Part shown: positions 1 through 6,443 of the stretch, piece after piece
How the letters are laid out: each line of letters opens with the position of its first letter
Position numbering within the stretch: the first letter of the stretch is position 1
Assembly: GCA_000435055.1 (NCBI GenBank)
Contig: FR879709.1
Span: 202,140 to 209,526, forward strand
DNA: 7,387 bases
From: Clostridium sp. CAG:138
GTDB lineage: Bacteria > Bacillota > Clostridia > Christensenellales > CAG-138
Direction: 5' to 3'
The notes under the pieces: model-generated
Database searches by the model: none
What the model was told of the DNA's origin: nothing
The model's input: the letters and a program-made list of their open reading frames with translations, nothing else
Position numbers and translations under genes: made by a program

Positions 1-187
1 TTGCGGCATTCATAACGCCTTCGGGGCTGCCCATGAAGGTGATAACGCTGCGGTTGTGGCTTGCATCGCTGCTGTAATCAAGCAGTGTTACGCCCACAGT
101 GTTGCGAACGGTGTCAACACATGCCTCGATGACCTCATGGTTCCTGCCCTCGCTGATATTCGGGACGCATTCAATGATCTTTGCCAT
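1..187 (-). CDS. ftcD: Glutamate formimidoyltransferase (N-terminal part only)
   Basis: This is the beginning of a leftward gene that leaves the window at its left edge, so only about 62 residues are visible. The translation starts MAKIIECVPNISEGRN, the characteristic opening of the formiminotransferase N-terminal subdomain, and continues with a conserved D-x-SSDASHNRSV segment near residues 37-48. The family transfers the formimino group from N-formiminoglutamate to tetrahydrofolate, giving glutamate and 5-formimino-THF. This is the last step of the tetrahydrofolate-dependent histidine degradation route in the cytoplasm. The ATG at 187 is preceded by a good Shine-Dalgarno (GAAAGGAAG, 198-206). 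It lies 228 nt downstream of hutU on the same strand, which supports a hut operon role. Whether the protein is fused to a cyclodeaminase domain, as in animals, cannot be seen here. The family call rests on the N-terminal motif plus context and is strong despite the truncation. Confidence 0.93.
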   Translation of the reverse strand, partial: MAKIIECVPNISEGRNHEVIEACVDTVRNTVGVTLLDYSSDASHNRSVITFMGSPEGVMNAA

Positions 188-188
188 T

Positions 189-415
189 TTAAGAAAACTT
201 CCTTTCGTGTTTTTGCCCCGCAGAAGTATGCGGAGCGGTTGTTTTTTGCGTTTGTTGTTTGTTGTTTCTTTATTTTTGCCGCGTCCGCAGGGCAAAAGCC
301 GTGAGCTCCCGCCGTCTGCGGGCGCAGGCAATGTTAATTTGAAGAATGTATGCAGAACGTATCATACCGTTCCGGCAAATGCCGGTTTAACATTTGTCCT
401 GCACGTTTCCGAAGC
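189..415 (-). other. hutU-ftcD intergenic region with four inverted repeats
   Basis: This 228-nt gap inside the hut operon contains four inverted repeats. They are an 8-bp stem with one G-U pair (215-222/229-236), TTTTGCC/GGCAAAA (274-280/291-297), CCCGC/GCGGG (308-312/318-322) and the near-palindrome CCGGCAAATGCCGG (372-385). None is followed by a convincing T-run in the leftward direction, so none reads as a simple terminator for hutU. They may stabilise or process the mRNA, or partly attenuate ftcD. A weak promoter-like pair is also present on the minus strand: TTAAAC (385-390) and TATGAT (361-366), 18 bp apart, with the palindrome sitting in the spacer. The inverted repeats are seen directly; the functions are guesses. 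The small open frames here on the plus strand have no recognisable content. Confidence 0.45.
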
Positions 416-2437
416 TTATTTCAGAGCATCGGCAACAGTTTTTTTCACAAGTTCGTCATCCGCAAAATAGGGGATGGTGATATGAGCCTTGCCCGCCCAT
501 TTTTCATTGTATTTAACGGATGTTTCAACGGAGTGCTCGTTGCGCGCCCAATTGCGCCTTGCAACGCCGCCCATAACGTCCCACATCATTGCGGAGCGAA
601 TGATATTATCCACGCGCTCGCTGCCGTCCAGAACAAGGCCGAAACCGCCGTTGATGGATTTGCCGATTCCGACACCGCCGCCGTTGTGCAGTGCACAGAG
701 GCTCATGCCCCTTGCGGCATTGCCCGCGAAGCACTGAACCGCCATATCCGCCATTACATTGCTGCCGTCCTTGATGTTTGCAGTCTCGCGGAAGGGGGAA
801 TCCGTACCGCTGACGTCGTGGTGGTCGCGTCCGATCATAACCGGACCGATTTCGCCGCTGCGAACCATTTCGTTGAATTTAAGCGCGATATTCGTTCTGC
901 CTTCGGCATCCTGATAGAGTATGCGCGCCTGTGTGCCGACAACAAGCTTGTTTGCCTTTGCATCACGAATCCAAATATAGTTATCGCGATCCTGAGAGCA
1001 GCGGGTCGGATCGATGCAGCTCATTGCCGCTGCATCGGTCTTGTCGAGATCTTCGGGCTTGCCGGACAGGCAGACCCAGCGGAACGGACCGTAGCCGTAG
1101 TCAAACAGAACCGGACCCATAATATCCTCAACATAACTCGGGAAGATGAAGCCATCCTTTTCATCAACGCCGTTCTTGGAGATTTCCTGAACGCCGCTGT
1201 CGTAAACCGCTTTCATGAAGGAGTTGCCGTAGTCGAAGAAATACGTGCCGCGCTTTGTGAGGGCAACGATTGCATCGAAATGACGACGCAGCGAAGCATT
1301 GACTCGGCGTTCGAACTCGTCACGATCGGAATGCAGCATATGCGTGCGCTCATCAAAGGTCAGACCGACGGGGCAATAACCGCCGTTATAGACGTTGTGG
1401 CAGGAAGTCTGGTCGGAAAGCAGATCGATATGGATGTTATGCGCAACGGCATATTCAAGCAAATCGACAATATTTCCGTGATATGCGATCGAAATCGATT
1501 TTTTCTCCGCAAGGTACTGTTTTGCTTCCGCAAACACATCGTCAAGGTTATCGGAAATCGTGTTTACCCAGCCTTGGTCATAACGTGTTTTGATTCTTGA
1601 AAGGTCAACTTCCGCAAAAACACCGACTGCGTTTGCGATGTTCGCCGCCTTGGGCTGTGCACCGCTCATGCCGCCGAGACCGGAGGATACAAACAGCTTG
1701 CCCGCAAGATCGCCGTGTTCCGCAACGCCGAGATATTTTCTGCCTGCGCCGAGAATTGTGTTGAACGTTCCGTGAACGATGCCCTGCGGTCCGATATACA
1801 TCCAACCGCCCGCCGTCATCTGTCCGTAGTTGGCAACGCCGAGTTCTTCCGCAATTTCCCAATCCTTAAGGTTGTCGAACATGCCGACCATCAGTGCGTT
1901 TGTGATGATAACGCGGGGCGCGGTGGGCTTTGAAGGAAACAGGCCGAGAGGATGACCGGACTCAACAACGAGAGTCTGGTTTTCGGTAAGCTCCTCAAGA
2001 TATTTTTTGATAAGGCGGTATTGCAGCCAGTTTTGGCAGGGCTGACCTGTTTCGCCGTAGGTAACAAGTTCATAGGGGTAAAGCGCAATCTCGAAATCAA
2101 GGTTGTTGTCAATCATGACCTGAAAAGCCTTGCCTTCAATGCATTTGCCCTTGTATTCATCGATGGGTTTGCCGTAAATCCTTCCCTCGGGACGATAGCG
2201 ATAGGCATAGATTCTGCCGCGGGTTTTGAGTTCTTCCATGAATTCGGGAGCAAGCGTTTCATGGAGTTCCTCGGGAATATAGCGCAGTGCGTTGCGCAGC
2301 GCAAGCTCAGCCTGTGCGGGAGTGAGGCGGAAACCTCTGTCCGGTGCGCGGCGATAGCCCTCTTCCATTTTCGGATACTCCGGAAGAGTGTTGTCAAGTT
2401 TGATTGTCATTGCTTTTGCAACAAGTTCGTTTTTCAT
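416..2437 (-). CDS. hutU: Urocanate hydratase (urocanase), long form
   Basis: This 673-residue cytoplasmic enzyme adds water to urocanate to give 4-imidazolone-5-propionate, the second step of histidine breakdown. The family uses tightly bound NAD+ as an electrophile. Visible family signatures are a glycine-rich stretch SSGLGGMSGAQPKAA (251-265), DQTSCHNVYNGGYCPVG (342-358), RDHHDVSGTDSPFRET (536-551) and LHNGGGVGIGKS (583-594). The protein is longer than the roughly 550-residue Pseudomonas/Bacillus type and matches the ~670-residue form found in many anaerobes. The extra length is spread through the protein and not one added domain that I can identify. The ATG at 2437 follows an excellent ribosome site, AAGGAGGG (2447-2454). 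The gene lies 109 nt downstream of hutH. That gap has a short TACCG/CGGTA inverted repeat near 2475-2490 but no leftward T-run, so read-through from hutH is expected. The long rightward frames lying opposite it are antisense shadows. Confidence 0.97.
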   Translation of the reverse strand: MKNELVAKAMTIKLDNTLPEYPKMEEGYRRAPDRGFRLTPAQAELALRNALRYIPEELHETLAPEFMEELKTRGRIYAYRYRPEGRIYGKPIDEYKGKCIEGKAFQVMIDNNLDFEIALYPYELVTYGETGQPCQNWLQYRLIKKYLEELTENQTLVVESGHPLGLFPSKPTAPRVIITNALMVGMFDNLKDWEIAEELGVANYGQMTAGGWMYIGPQGIVHGTFNTILGAGRKYLGVAEHGDLAGKLFVSSGLGGMSGAQPKAANIANAVGVFAEVDLSRIKTRYDQGWVNTISDNLDDVFAEAKQYLAEKKSISIAYHGNIVDLLEYAVAHNIHIDLLSDQTSCHNVYNGGYCPVGLTFDERTHMLHSDRDEFERRVNASLRRHFDAIVALTKRGTYFFDYGNSFMKAVYDSGVQEISKNGVDEKDGFIFPSYVEDIMGPVLFDYGYGPFRWVCLSGKPEDLDKTDAAAMSCIDPTRCSQDRDNYIWIRDAKANKLVVGTQARILYQDAEGRTNIALKFNEMVRSGEIGPVMIGRDHHDVSGTDSPFRETANIKDGSNVMADMAVQCFAGNAARGMSLCALHNGGGVGIGKSINGGFGLVLDGSERVDNIIRSAMMWDVMGGVARRNWARNEHSVETSVKYNEKWAGKAHITIPYFADDELVKKTVADALK

Positions 2438-2546
2438 ACTGATATTCCCTCCTTCGTTAGGATTGAATTTTTTACCGGTTTTTCGGTATTTTTAATTTAG
2501 CTGTCGTCAGTGCTGTCGGTTGTCGGTTTTTGATAACCGGCGCAAA

Positions 2547-4070
2547 TCATTCAAGGGTTCCGCAAACGCTCTCGGCCGCGCGGACGATCTCTTCCGCCTT
2601 TACCATTGCATCGAACTTGTTCATCTGTTCGTACATCACGATATCGTCGTGAATAGGTGCAACGCTTTCGCGGATCTTGTTGTAAACAGCCTTTGTTGCG
2701 GGAGCGAGCTTATCATCGCCGCGCAGGTAAAGAGCCTGGCTTGCGGCAAACAGCTCAATGCCGATAACCTTCTGTGCATTGTCAAGGATCATGCGCGCCT
2801 TGCGTGCGGCAATGGTGCCCATGCTTACATGATCCTCCTGATTTGCAGAGGAAGGAATGGAGTCAACGCTTGCAGGGTGCGCCCAAACTTTGTTTTCGGA
2901 AACCATGCTTGCGGCTGAATACTGGGTAATCATAAAGCCGGAGTTAAGGCCGCCGTTCTCACTGAGGAATGCGGGCAGACCGGCGCTGAGCTGCGGATTG
3001 ACAAGGCGTTCAATGCGGCGCTCGGAAATGTTTGCATATTCCGCAAGCGCAATGCCGAGGAAGTCGAATGCAAGAGCCATCGGCTGGCCGTGGAAATTGC
3101 CGCCGGAAATTGCTTCGTCGTCATCGGGGAAAATAATGGGATTGTCCGTCACGGCGTTAATCTCGCGGCTGACGGCATTGTAAACGTATTCGATCGCATC
3201 GCGGCTTGCTCCGTGAACCTGCGGAGTGCAGCGCAGTGCATATGCATCCTGAACCTTTCCGGGAATGGTATCAAACGCAAGCTTGCTGCCTTCAAGCAGA
3301 GTGAGCAGGTTCTTTGCGCTGTTGATCTGTCCCTTGTGGCCGCGAACAGCATGAACCTTGGGATCATAGGCCTTCTTGATGCCGAAAAGTGCTTCCGCAG
3401 TCATTGCGCAGGCGATATCCGCAGTCTTTGTGAGCTGAACGGCGTCATATACCGCAAGACAGCCGACGGCAGTCATTATCTGAGTTCCGTTAATGAGTGC
3501 AAGGCCTTCCTTGGCCGCAAGTTCGACAGTGGGAATACCGGCAGCCGCCATTGCTTCCCTGCCGCTCATGATTTCGCCCTTGTATTCCGCGCGGCCTTCA
3601 CCGAGCATAACAAGAACCATGTGGGAAAGGGGCGCAAGGTCTCCGCTTGCGCCGAGGGAGCCCTTTTCGGGAACTATGGGGTGAACACCCGCGTTCAGCA
3701 TTGAAAGCAGGGTTTCGATTGTGGAAAGACGAATTCCCGAATTGCCGCGGCAAAGTGCGTTGCAGCGCAGCAGCATTGCGGCGCGAACAACTTCCGTCGG
3801 CAGAGGATTGCCCATGCCGCAGGAATGGGAAATGATGAGGTTGCGCTGCAAGGCGGCAGTGTCCTCAAGGGGAATGTATTTGTCCGAAAACTTGCCGAAA
3901 CCGGTTGTTAAGCCATATACAACAGCCTTTTCATCAAGTTTCTTTTCAACATAGGCGCGCGCCTTGTTAACTGCGGCCTTCGCCTCGTTCGAAATCGCAA
4001 CCTGTTCGCCCGTTCTGGCAACAGCAGCAACCTGTTCAACCGTCAAACTCGTGCCGTTGATAATTATCAT
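2547..4070 (-). CDS. hutH: Histidine ammonia-lyase (histidase)
   Basis: This 507-residue enzyme non-oxidatively deaminates L-histidine to trans-urocanate and ammonia, the first committed step of histidine catabolism in the cytoplasm. The MIO-cofactor motif GSLGASGDLAPLSHM is at residues 137-151. Ala141-Ser142-Gly143 is the triad that cyclises into 4-methylideneimidazole-5-one. Tyr52 in VYGLTTGFGKF and His82 in SHSCG align with known active-site residues of the Pseudomonas enzyme, and QEDHVSMG near residue 414 is the conserved C-terminal-half motif. Length is normal for the family. A histidase is favoured over phenylalanine/tyrosine ammonia-lyase by the adjoining hutU and ftcD. The ATG at 4070 is preceded by AAGGAGA (4079-4085). 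It is the first gene after a strong promoter at 4187-4215 and so probably heads the operon. No hut regulator gene is seen nearby. Confidence 0.97.
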   Translation of the reverse strand: MIIINGTSLTVEQVAAVARTGEQVAISNEAKAAVNKARAYVEKKLDEKAVVYGLTTGFGKFSDKYIPLEDTAALQRNLIISHSCGMGNPLPTEVVRAAMLLRCNALCRGNSGIRLSTIETLLSMLNAGVHPIVPEKGSLGASGDLAPLSHMVLVMLGEGRAEYKGEIMSGREAMAAAGIPTVELAAKEGLALINGTQIMTAVGCLAVYDAVQLTKTADIACAMTAEALFGIKKAYDPKVHAVRGHKGQINSAKNLLTLLEGSKLAFDTIPGKVQDAYALRCTPQVHGASRDAIEYVYNAVSREINAVTDNPIIFPDDDEAISGGNFHGQPMALAFDFLGIALAEYANISERRIERLVNPQLSAGLPAFLSENGGLNSGFMITQYSAASMVSENKVWAHPASVDSIPSSANQEDHVSMGTIAARKARMILDNAQKVIGIELFAASQALYLRGDDKLAPATKAVYNKIRESVAPIHDDIVMYEQMNKFDAMVKAEEIVRAAESVCGTLE

Positions 4071-4180
4071 TTGATAAATCTCCTTTTAGAAGCCGCAGCG
4101 CGGCAAATTATTGCAAAGCATTTTGCGGGCGGCAGAAAGTCGTTCAAAAGCTCTCGCTTTCTCACACGCATACCAACCCA
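4071..4180 (-). promoter_or_regulatory. Structured 5' leader of the hut operon
   Basis: From the promoter position, transcription should start near 4180, giving a leader of about 110 nt before the hutH ATG. Read leftward it contains three short perfect hairpins: AAAGC-GAGA-GCTTT with a GNRA-type loop (4147-4160), GCAAA-ATGC-TTTGC (4113-4126) and GCCGC-GCT-GCGGC (4092-4104). The last sits just before the Shine-Dalgarno at 4079-4085. I do not recognise a known riboswitch class, and there is no hairpin followed by a T-run, so classic attenuation is not supported. The hairpins are seen directly; a regulatory role is inference. Confidence 0.4.
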
Positions 4181-4186
4181 ACAATA

Positions 4187-4215
4187 ATTATATAGTTGCA
4201 GGCGAAAATAGTCAA
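4187..4215 (-). promoter_or_regulatory. Sigma-A-type promoter of the hutH-hutU-ftcD operon
   Basis: On the minus strand there is TTGACT (4210-4215), an exact 17-bp spacer, and a perfect TATAAT (4187-4192). That matches the housekeeping consensus in 11 of 12 positions with ideal spacing. It points leftward into hutH, with start of transcription expected around 4180. Such a strong promoter suggests either high basal expression or control by a repressor. A CAAC/GTTG inverted pair flanks the -10 box, but the arms are only 4 bp, too short to call an operator. Confidence 0.85.
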
Positions 4216-4299
4216 GGGTTAAGGGAGAGTATATCAGATTTGGGTACGCGTGCTCCGACCGAACCCCGAAATGCATTTGAAGCATTTCACTCGTGCGGT

Positions 4300-4569
4300 T
4301 TTTTGATTGTTCCACCAAAGTTGTGCATAAAAGACATGACCGTTCAAACACGGGACGAATCCGTGAACGGATTTATGGTCGGCACTTATTTTTCCTGCGA
4401 AGTTTGTGCGGGGAAACGTGCCGTTGACTGCATAGTTTTCAGTTCGACCGAACTTGATGAAAACGACATTGAAAACTTTGAAACGGTCGAGTTCTCGTTT
4501 CATATTTTCAAAACAGCCGACTGGAACACAATTGACGACAGCAAGCCCGTCGTGTTGAATTTCAACTGA
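4300..4569 (+). pseudogene. Remnant of a Clostridia-type secreted/lipoprotein C-terminal domain
   Basis: The rightward frame ending in TGA at 4567-4569 translates into a sequence with strong protein character: SVNGFMVGTYFSCEVCAGK, then FSSTELDENDIENFETVEF, then FHIFKTADWNTIDDS and a final VVLNFN. This pattern resembles the beta-rich C-terminal domain of many Clostridia extracellular or lipoproteins of unknown function; that resemblance is from memory, not a search. No signal peptide, lipobox or N-terminal domain precedes it. Upstream residues in the same frame lose this character before about 4315 and then run into the hut promoter. No Shine-Dalgarno precedes the only late in-frame ATG (4336), which would leave a 77-residue protein. 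I therefore treat it as a decayed gene. A short functional protein, or a frameshifted upstream part, remains possible. The opposite-strand frame over the same bases (4234-4608) looks less protein-like. Confidence 0.5.
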
Positions 4570-4587
4570 TAGTCTCGGCATATCGAC

Positions 4588-4634
4588 AAAAAAACAGGAC
4601 TGCCGCAAACATTAAATTCCGTCTGCGGCAGTCC
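4588..4634 (-). terminator. Rho-independent terminator after the metallophosphoesterase gene
   Basis: An 11-bp perfect GC-rich stem (4597-4607 pairing with 4624-4634) has a 16-nt loop. In the leftward direction it is followed almost at once by a T7 run (4588-4594). It lies 27 nt after the stop codon of the metallophosphoesterase gene and should end that transcript before the hut promoter. In the rightward direction the same stem is followed only by a broken T-rich stretch, so it could act weakly on transcripts from the coding remnant. Confidence 0.85.
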
Positions 4635-4660
4635 CGTTTGTTCTGTCATCGTCTTGTTTT

Positions 4661-5548
4661 TTACTGTGCGTTTTCTTCCCCGGGAACAAGATCAATCACT
4701 GCAATTTCCGGCAGGTTGTTCACCCGCGGTATTATGCCGTGTCCCGCCATTCCGGCGGTGATGATCATCTGCATATTGTCGCCCAATCGGAAGCTTCCGC
4801 TGTCGTATTTGGGGAACCATCCCTGCATCGGCGCATACAATCCACCGACAAACGGCATTCGAATAAGACCGCCGTGAGTGTGTCCGCTCAGAACAAGGTC
4901 GATATTCCACATGCTGTACGCACCGTTGAAAATAAAAGTGTCCGGCATATGTGCAAGGCAGACTTTCGGCAAGTCGGTATTTTCAAATTCTTTCAAGAAT
5001 TTGTATTCCGGCGATGCGGCAAACTCCTCTTCCGTGCGGCCGAACGCAAACCCATGCCCCATTGTGCCGCCGATGCGCAGCGGCTGACCCGCAAGAATAA
5101 CATCCGCATAACTGTCATTGAACACCGCCGCACCGGATTTCTCAATGCGATCAAGAAGCAGTTCATCTGATGCCATATATCCGAGTTCGTGATTGCCCGG
5201 TGAAAAGAATACCGGCGCGATTTTACGCAATGCTTTAACAAAATCAAGAAACTTTTGCACTTCTTCGGCATCCGCATTCCTGTCGATCATATCACCCGCA
5301 AGACAAATTGCATCCGGCGACTGCGCTTCAACCTTTGCAAGCAGACGCGCGTTGTCCTTCCCGAATGACTTGCAATGCAGGTCGGAAAGCAGAACCAACC
5401 GCACCTTTGATTGAAGTCCGCGCAGCTCAATTTCGTAGTGCTGCACATGAAGACAAACGGCCGATAGCAAAACGGAAAGGGTTAGAGCGAGGATGAAAAG
5501 TACAGCCGCGGCGGTTATTATCCTGAAAACTTGCTTTTTTACTTTCAT
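4661..5548 (-). CDS. Membrane-anchored calcineurin-like metallophosphoesterase (YkuE-like)
   Basis: This 295-residue phosphoesterase has one N-terminal transmembrane segment (about residues 10-33) after a basic KVKK start, which suggests a catalytic domain anchored at the outer face of the membrane. The dinuclear-metal motifs are all present in order: SDLH (55-58), GDMID (85-89), GNHE (118-121), the histidine of AHMPDTF (His200) and GHTHGG (222-227). Relatives include Bacillus YkuE and LpxH-like phosphoesterases; the substrate cannot be told from sequence. I chose the ATG at 5548 because it overlaps the upstream stop as ATGA and opens directly with the membrane segment. An in-frame ATG at 5614 would add 22 residues lying over the end of the upstream gene. 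There is no Shine-Dalgarno before 5548, so expression probably depends on translational coupling. That matters because the upstream gene has a nonsense codon. It is the last gene before a terminator. Confidence 0.92.
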   Translation of the reverse strand: MKVKKQVFRIITAAAVLFILALTLSVLLSAVCLHVQHYEIELRGLQSKVRLVLLSDLHCKSFGKDNARLLAKVEAQSPDAICLAGDMIDRNADAEEVQKFLDFVKALRKIAPVFFSPGNHELGYMASDELLLDRIEKSGAAVFNDSYADVILAGQPLRIGGTMGHGFAFGRTEEEFAASPEYKFLKEFENTDLPKVCLAHMPDTFIFNGAYSMWNIDLVLSGHTHGGLIRMPFVGGLYAPMQGWFPKYDSGSFRLGDNMQMIITAGMAGHGIIPRVNNLPEIAVIDLVPGEENAQ

Positions 5549-6441
5549 TTGATGCGGAAAATGCGCTTGAGTTTGTTTAATGCGCGTTTTATAAAACGAT
5601 CGATTTGCCCGCATGTTTCCGCAGCTCTGTACTGCATTGAATTCAGCAGAAGTTCCGTTCGGCTGCCGCCGTTTTCAAGCGTGCGCAGATCCGCAATTTG
5701 CTTACGGTAAAGCGGCGTTATTGTAAATCGCGTTCCCCAATGGAGCAAATCTGTTCTGATTTCAGTGTTTTTTACCGCTGCTACTCCATCAGTTATGCTC
5801 AACCGCATTTGTCCGACATATTCCCAGTAACAGAGGATTCCGCGCAAATCATGCGGAATCGGCTTGCAATCATTCAACGCCATGCTCAAAGCTATAAGCG
5901 GCTCGTCTCCGGGAGTTGCAAAATTGCCTTTGAAGCTATACTCTTTGTAACGCGGCGCCAACGCTTTTGCCGTTTCAGCAACCGCGTCGCACCGTTTTGA
6001 TTTGCGCATATAATAAACCCCACCGTGCAAACCGACAACATAAGATACTTTCTGCTTCAATTCCCCAAGGTTTTCGTATTCGAACCAGCCTGTTTTATCG
6101 TTAAGAGGCAAAACGCGACCGAAACACGAGAAATCATCCGCATCCTTAAACATATCAAAAAGCTTATTTAAATCCCCGTATGCAATACAATCTGCATCAA
6201 TGAAAATATTCACATCATACGGCAAACTTTCAAGCATACTCAGTTTATCCGGATAATTGCAGTGTGCATTCTCCAAGAGCATCACGTCATCGAATTTCGC
6301 CGTATATTCATTCTCTCTGTCAGCGAGTATTGCAAACGGAAGCGGCGGCTTTGAAAAGTACCGGTAGGATTAGAGAAGGTTTGCCGCCATCTTATAGTAT
6401 TTTTCATCTACCGTGGCGATCGTCAGGAAACCGTGAGACAT
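5545..6441 (-). pseudogene. GT-A-fold glycosyltransferase interrupted by an in-frame TAA
   Basis: Reading leftward from the ATG at 6441 gives MSHGFLTIATVDEKYYKMAANLL, then TAA (6370-6372, codon 24). The same frame then continues SYRYFSKPPLPFAILADREN and onward to a TGA at 5545-5547, 298 codon positions in all. Coding quality is the same on both sides of the stop, so this is a point nonsense change in one gene. The fold looks like a nucleotide-diphospho-sugar transferase (GT8-like). An opening beta strand GFLTIAT is followed by a FIDADC metal/nucleotide motif (DxD at 82-84), an ATPGDEPLIALSMAL segment and a basic tail typical of membrane-associated transferases. The start is 2 nt after the stop of the family-2 glycosyltransferase, with a weak AAAGG site. 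Restart at the internal GTG (6285) or ATG (6282) would lose the first strand of the nucleotide-binding fold and has no ribosome site. The sugar and acceptor are unknown. A sequencing error cannot be excluded. Confidence 0.82.
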
Positions 6442-6443
6442 AA

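Noticed and set aside
350..1600. 416-residue rightward open frame
   Set aside because: It lies entirely antisense to hutU, which has unambiguous urocanase motifs throughout. The translation has no recognisable domain and no ribosome site, so it is a codon-bias shadow.
1952..2500. 182-residue rightward frame opposite the hutU start
   Set aside because: Antisense shadow of hutU. Its last part only crosses the hutH-hutU gap by chance, with no family motif.
2475..2500. Hairpin with T-run in the hutH-hutU gap
   Set aside because: The TACCG/CGGTA stem is only 5 bp and the T-run follows it on the plus strand, opposite to the direction of hut transcription, so it is not a terminator for hutH.
3090..3704. 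204-residue rightward frame inside hutH
   Set aside because: Antisense to the MIO-motif region of hutH. No domain or ribosome site supports it.
4234..4608. 124-residue leftward frame between the two clusters
   Set aside because: It overlaps the plus-strand remnant, whose translation is far more protein-like, and runs through the terminator stem. Its own sequence has no recognisable motif.
5549..5614. 22-residue N-terminal extension of the metallophosphoesterase from the ATG at 5614
   Set aside because: It would overlap the upstream gene by about 70 nt, has no good ribosome site, and puts a polar stretch before the natural basic-plus-membrane start at 5548.
6370..6372. TAA reassigned to an amino acid (alternative genetic code)
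   Set aside because: TAA is the normal terminal stop of three other genes in the window, and no other internal TAA occurs in a real gene.
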